A DNA stretch of 8,791 nt from Candidatus Aminicenantes bacterium UBA4085 (GTDB lineage Bacteria; Acidobacteriota; Aminicenantia; Aminicenantales; UBA4085). The stretch spans positions 6,647 to 15,437 of the forward strand of contig DFYJ01000118.1 in the NCBI GenBank assembly GCA_002383325.1, in the 5' to 3' direction. The notes beneath the pieces are model-generated. The model searched no databases and was not told the origin of the DNA. It was given only the letters and a program-made list of their open reading frames with translations. Of this stretch, positions 6,255 to 8,791 are shown in pieces. The position numbers and the translations under genes are program-made. The first letter of the stretch is position 1. Each line of letters starts with the position of its first letter.

Positions 6255-6842
6255 TTACTCGCAATCGCCTCCATTACATCGTATGGTGCAGGAATCTATA
6301 AAATAGGTAGCTCCACCTGCCGTCGAACAGCATTTGCTGGTATGGCACTCTGGGCAACAATGGTCGATCTTGGCTAGCCAACACCCCGGGGGACAATTCA
6401 CAACAGATTTCGGAGCGATTCCGCCTGAAATGCTTCCTCTTTTTACGAAAACGGACGGCACAAATGCAATATAAATCGCCGGAGAACCCTCTTTATCCTG
6501 CCTTACCCTAAAATAGACATTTGGATCAGAAGTTCTGATGGCGGACATGATAACGGATATGGACGACGGCTTTTTTCCATCGACATCCATTCCTGAAGCC
6601 AAGCTCATGGAGCTATAGACCGTCGCGTCCTTGGAATCAGAAGACACATTTTCGAGAACAATACTCTCAAGCCCTATAATATCGAAGAGATCGAAAACGA
6701 TCTTGCCGTCTTCCGTCATTCCGATGTTATATTGCATCGAAAACTTTATAATTTCCTGCGGATAGCTATATGGAAACGACGAGTTGAGATTAAGAAGCAT
6801 AATCATAACAGTTGCAATGAATAAAACGATTTTCTTTTTCAT
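6255..6842 (-). CDS. secreted cysteine-rich protein of unknown family
   Basis: This 195-residue protein starts at ATG 6842, with a G-run (GGGGGG) 6 bases upstream acting as a plausible ribosome site. Residues 1-22 form a signal peptide (MKKKIVLFIATVMIMLL). Residues about 30-135 are a mixed, probably beta-rich region without recognised motifs. The C-terminal 46 residues hold ten cysteines (150, 154, 162, 163, 166, 171, 172, 185, 189, 194) in the spacing CX3CX7CCX2CX4CCX12CX3CX4C, with two CC pairs. This suggests a disulphide-knotted or metal-binding tail after export. By hand count of five sequence lines the gene is about 40-45% GC, dropping toward its 5' end, against roughly 65-70% for neighbours. 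It relies more on A/T-ending codons, which points to horizontal acquisition. It has its own strong promoter (6879-6907). I do not recognise the family and assign no function. Confidence 0.8.
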   Translation of the reverse strand: MKKKIVLFIATVMIMLLNLNSSFPYSYPQEIIKFSMQYNIGMTEDGKIVFDLFDIIGLESIVLENVSSDSKDATVYSSMSLASGMDVDGKKPSSISVIMSAIRTSDPNVYFRVRQDKEGSPAIYIAFVPSVFVKRGSISGGIAPKSVVNCPPGCWLAKIDHCCPECHTSKCCSTAGGATYFIDSCTIRCNGGDCE

Positions 6843-6878
6843 TTGAAACCCCCCATTAAAATATTAAATACGTGAATT

Positions 6879-6907
6879 ATTCTAAAAAAAGAAATGGGTC
6901 GTGTCAA
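6879..6907 (-). promoter_or_regulatory. near-consensus sigma-70 promoter of the Cys-rich gene
   Basis: On the minus strand, TTGACA (plus coordinates 6907-6902, six of six) is followed by exactly 17 bases and TAGAAT (6884-6879, five of six). Transcription would start near 6872, leaving about 30 bases of leader containing the GGGGGG ribosome site. This is the best-formed promoter for a coding gene in the window, and it lies wholly within the AT-rich insert. Confidence 0.6.
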
Positions 6908-6969
6908 GGACAACAGAGCCATTGTCGTATATTTACTCCTATCTTTCGGATGGCTGTTCGAAGAGATCA

Positions 6970-7077
6970 CTGAACGGCAAACACACGGTCTTCGGCAAGG
7001 TGATCAAGGGCCAGGATGTCGTCGACACCATCCGGGCGGGCGACGTCATGACCAAGGTGACCGTCGTCGAGGAGTAA
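6970..7077 (+). pseudogene. orphan 3' end of a second cyclophilin gene
   Basis: Bases 6970-7077 encode [19 protein letters not shown] and then a short tail to TAA, matching the end of the intact cyclophilin (codons 127 onward). Over the first 32 codons 28 residues are identical, and 86 of 96 bases match. Six of the ten changes are silent third-position changes and the four amino-acid changes are conservative (A/T, S/T, R/K, S/T). The fragment therefore evolved under selection as part of a real gene before losing its front, and is not a recent copying of its neighbour. Similarity stops abruptly at 6970, where AT-rich insert sequence begins. The frame is open back to about 6886, but nothing there resembles a cyclophilin and all active-site residues are absent. 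It lies 19 bases from the end of the converging URO-D gene. Confidence 0.8.
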
Positions 7078-7096
7078 AGAGGGATGGTCCGGGCCG

Positions 7097-8110
7097 CTAT
7101 TCGAGGGCGGCCTCGGCCATGGCCGCCACGTTGCGCGGCGGGACATTGGGCAGGAGCGCCTCGTGGCTGGGGCTGCAAATCCAACGAGGCCCGAGCAATC
7201 CGCGCAGGCGCCTGACCTCGGCCTTGACCGCTGAGGGCGTCCCGTTGACCAGAAGATCCTGGGTATCCACCCCGCCCAGGAAGGCGATCCGGCCCCCAAA
7301 ATCGACCGCCAGCCTCTCGGCCTCCATCCTCCCGGCCCGGGCTTGGAGCGGGTGCAAGCACTCCACCCCGGCCTCGATCAGCCGGGGAATCACGCGGTGG
7401 ATCGAGCCGCAGGAATGCAGAATGACCTGATAGCCCGCGGCGTGGGCCTGGTCGGTCAGCCGCCGGAACCAGGGCAGGACGAATTCGTCGAAATGCCGGG
7501 GGCTGATCAGGCAGTCAATCTGGGTGCCGAAATCGTTGCCGAAGAAATACCCATCCATGAGAGATCCGGCCTGGGCGAAGAATCGCCGGTTAGCTTCCAG
7601 GTAGAACTCGCAGACCCTGGCCGTGACGGCGTGGACGACCTCGGGGTGGGTCGCCATCTTGATAAAGTAGGCTTCCATCCCGAAGAGGTCCATGACGTTG
7701 TGGAAGAAGGGGGCCCAGAATCCGCTGGCCCGGTAGAAGGGCCCAGCCGCCCTTAGCTCCGCCAGGCTTTCGTCAAAATTCAGGAAATCCGGGTCGGGCC
7801 AGTCGAAAGCCTCGACGTCCGCCGGCGACTCGGCCCCGGCCAAAGGTCCCGCCTGGCCGTGGAATCGCTTGAACTCGGCGGCATCGAAAAGGCCGCGCCC
7901 CCGCGGATCCCGATAGGTCGAGGCCCGGAATTGGGGCGTGATCCAGCGGAAATCGTCGCCCAGCTTCAAGCGAAGATCCTCTTCACCCTTGGTCCCGAAG
8001 TGGGCGTGGAGCAGCGGCCACGTGTCGGGGTGGGGATTTCCGAGCCAGAAGCCGGTCCGGGGCATGGGCCGACCGGCGATGATTCCGTGGACCAACTCGC
8101 GCCCGGTCAT
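7097..8110 (-). CDS. uroporphyrinogen decarboxylase (URO-D) family protein, corrinoid-methyltransferase-like
   Basis: This 337-residue protein starts at ATG 8110, overlapping the upstream stop as ATGA. It has the TIM-barrel layout of the URO-D superfamily: an N-terminal lead (MTGRELVHGIIAG), a central FGNDFGTQ block (190-197), VILHSCGS (229-236) and a late GGVDTQDLLVNGTP strand-turn (279-292). His232-X-Cys234 together with Cys312 (ICSPSHEAL) resembles the zinc site of MtaA/MtbA-type cobalamin methyltransferases, in which the metal activates a thiol methyl acceptor. Genuine HemE lacks this site. Methyl transfer or demethylation is therefore a reasonable family-level guess; the substrate is unknown. 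There is no signal peptide, so it is cytoplasmic. No corrinoid protein gene is visible in the window. It is translationally coupled to the partial gene upstream. Confidence 0.82.
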   Translation of the reverse strand: MTGRELVHGIIAGRPMPRTGFWLGNPHPDTWPLLHAHFGTKGEEDLRLKLGDDFRWITPQFRASTYRDPRGRGLFDAAEFKRFHGQAGPLAGAESPADVEAFDWPDPDFLNFDESLAELRAAGPFYRASGFWAPFFHNVMDLFGMEAYFIKMATHPEVVHAVTARVCEFYLEANRRFFAQAGSLMDGYFFGNDFGTQIDCLISPRHFDEFVLPWFRRLTDQAHAAGYQVILHSCGSIHRVIPRLIEAGVECLHPLQARAGRMEAERLAVDFGGRIAFLGGVDTQDLLVNGTPSAVKAEVRRLRGLLGPRWICSPSHEALLPNVPPRNVAAMAEAALE

Positions 8111-8791
8111 AGGCCGCTCTTGCGGGCGCCTGCCGCCATCGTCGGCCGCGGGGCCAAATGCTTCAAGGCATTGGACAGCAGCCTCGCCGCCATCACCGGC
8201 TGCAAGCCGGCCGCCTCGTCCTTGAGTCCGGCCAGCAGGGGTAGGCCGAAGAAAAGGATCCGGCCCTGGCCCAGCCGGGCCATCAGCCCGGCCGCCCCGA
8301 TGGTCCGGTCATGGTCCCGGCCGTAGCCGATGAAGATCTCCACGTCGCGTCCGTCAACGGCTATCCCAGACGTCCCGTCGATGGGGATCTGGTAGTCGCT
8401 CTTGAGGGCCTGGTCCGCCGGCAGCCCGTCCAGGACGGGGTGCTTGCGGGCGAAGCACCAGGAGCCCATCCAGGCCGCCCGGGCCTCGCCGACCATGGCC
8501 TTGAATTGGAAGGCGCCCGCCTCGGCGAGCCGCCGGCCGTAGGCCTCCACCGCCTCCGGCCCCTCGGGCAGGACCAGTAGCGAGGCGCCGCGCCGGACCT
8601 TGGCCAGGGTGGCGTCGTCAAGGGCCACGGGACGGGCATAAGCGCCCCACAAGAGACCGGCCCTGTCGCGGTAGGGCTTGCCGCCGCAATTGACGGCGAC
8701 CACCTGGCCGCCCGCGGCGACCTTGATGGCGCTGAACTTGGCATAGTTGACGGTGCGGCGCGGGACCGTGACGCGGACGATCCCGTCGGGC
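8107..8791 (-). CDS. C-terminal part of a large protein, probably a glycoside hydrolase with a trailing amidotransferase-like domain (5' end outside window)
   Basis: The frame is open from the right edge to the stop at 8109-8107, giving 227 residues. A GTG at 8703 could serve as start, but the codons before it continue naturally (strand-like segment VRVTVPRRTVNYAKFSAIKV), so the gene almost certainly extends beyond the window. The visible part includes KHPVLDGLPADQALKSDYQ, RDVEIFIGYG and GRILFFGLPLL. This combination of a 'HPVLxGLP' turn and a late 'GRILFF' strand recalls the Rossmann-like trailing domain of some beta-galactosidase/GH2-type enzymes and trehalose-utilisation-type proteins. The catalytic domain, if any, is not in view, so this call is tentative. 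Its stop overlaps the URO-D start (ATGA), implying joint expression and perhaps a shared substrate, such as a methylated sugar or glycoside. Confidence 0.5.
   Translation of the reverse strand, partial: PDGIVRVTVPRRTVNYAKFSAIKVAAGGQVVAVNCGGKPYRDRAGLLWGAYARPVALDDATLAKVRRGASLLVLPEGPEAVEAYGRRLAEAGAFQFKAMVGEARAAWMGSWCFARKHPVLDGLPADQALKSDYQIPIDGTSGIAVDGRDVEIFIGYGRDHDRTIGAAGLMARLGQGRILFFGLPLLAGLKDEAAGLQPVMAARLLSNALKHLAPRPTMAAGARKSGL

Noticed and set aside
6255..6842. Cys-rich protein as a ribosomally made modified peptide (RiPP) precursor
   Set aside because: It has a Sec signal peptide, is 195 residues long, and no modifying enzyme or transporter gene is nearby.
6140..6969. Insertion sequence or transposon ends around the Cys-rich gene
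   Set aside because: No transposase frame and no terminal inverted repeats could be found; the only shared inverted sequence near the ends is the pair of -35 boxes.
6894..7430. 178-codon plus-strand frame crossing the insert border into the URO-D gene
   Set aside because: It reads the cyclophilin remnant in the wrong frame and then the antisense of the URO-D gene; no coherent protein results.
7097..8110. True HemE uroporphyrinogen decarboxylase of haem synthesis
   Set aside because: The His-X-Cys...Cys pattern fits the methyltransferase branch, and no haem pathway genes are adjacent.

Overview
The window is high-GC DNA, densely coded and read mostly on the minus strand. The gene content is exported ankyrin/PD40 and DJ-1/NTF2-like proteins, a FabH-like thiolase-fold enzyme, a DUF1232 membrane protein, a cyclophilin, and a URO-D-type methyltransferase beside a glycoside-hydrolase tail. 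This suits an uncultured, heterotrophic, Gram-negative-type bacterium of the Acidobacteriota/Aminicenantes kind. That placement is inferred from protein style only. No rRNA, tRNA, integrase, transposase or CRISPR is visible.

Left third (1-3874, all minus). A three-gene unit runs right to left: an exported ankyrin + PD40 beta-propeller protein (3874-2237), then, through an ATGA stop/start overlap, an exported DJ-1/PfpI-SnoaL fusion (2240-1182), then after 32 bases an exported MBL-fold hydrolase (1149-262). All three have N-terminal signal peptides, so this looks like an envelope or periplasmic module. Overlapping the MBL stop is the orphan 3' end of an alpha/beta-hydrolase gene (265-164). It is followed by the first 27 codons of another exported protein (81-1), cut by the window edge.

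Middle (3875-6101). A divergent intergenic region leads to a FabH-like ketoacyl synthase (plus) with an intact Cys-His-Asn triad. It converges, 7 bases apart, on a small DUF1232 membrane protein (minus). That gene is divergent from a complete single-domain cyclophilin (5616-6101, plus), which ends in an intrinsic terminator.

Island (about 6140-6969). A markedly AT-richer segment encodes one secreted 195-residue protein with a ten-cysteine tail, which I cannot assign to a family. It is driven by a near-consensus sigma-70 promoter (TTGACA-N17-TAGAAT). A second near-consensus promoter (TTGACA-N16-GATAAT) lies beyond its 3' end and faces it, so it would make antisense RNA. Immediately after the island, at base 6970, lies a second, diverged copy of the last 35 codons of a cyclophilin gene. 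The island therefore sits between a whole cyclophilin gene and an orphan cyclophilin 3' end. This is the most unusual structure in the window.

Right part (7097-8791, minus). The C-terminal part of a large, probably carbohydrate-active protein is joined by another ATGA overlap to a URO-D/corrinoid-methyltransferase-like protein that keeps a His-X-Cys...Cys zinc-site pattern.
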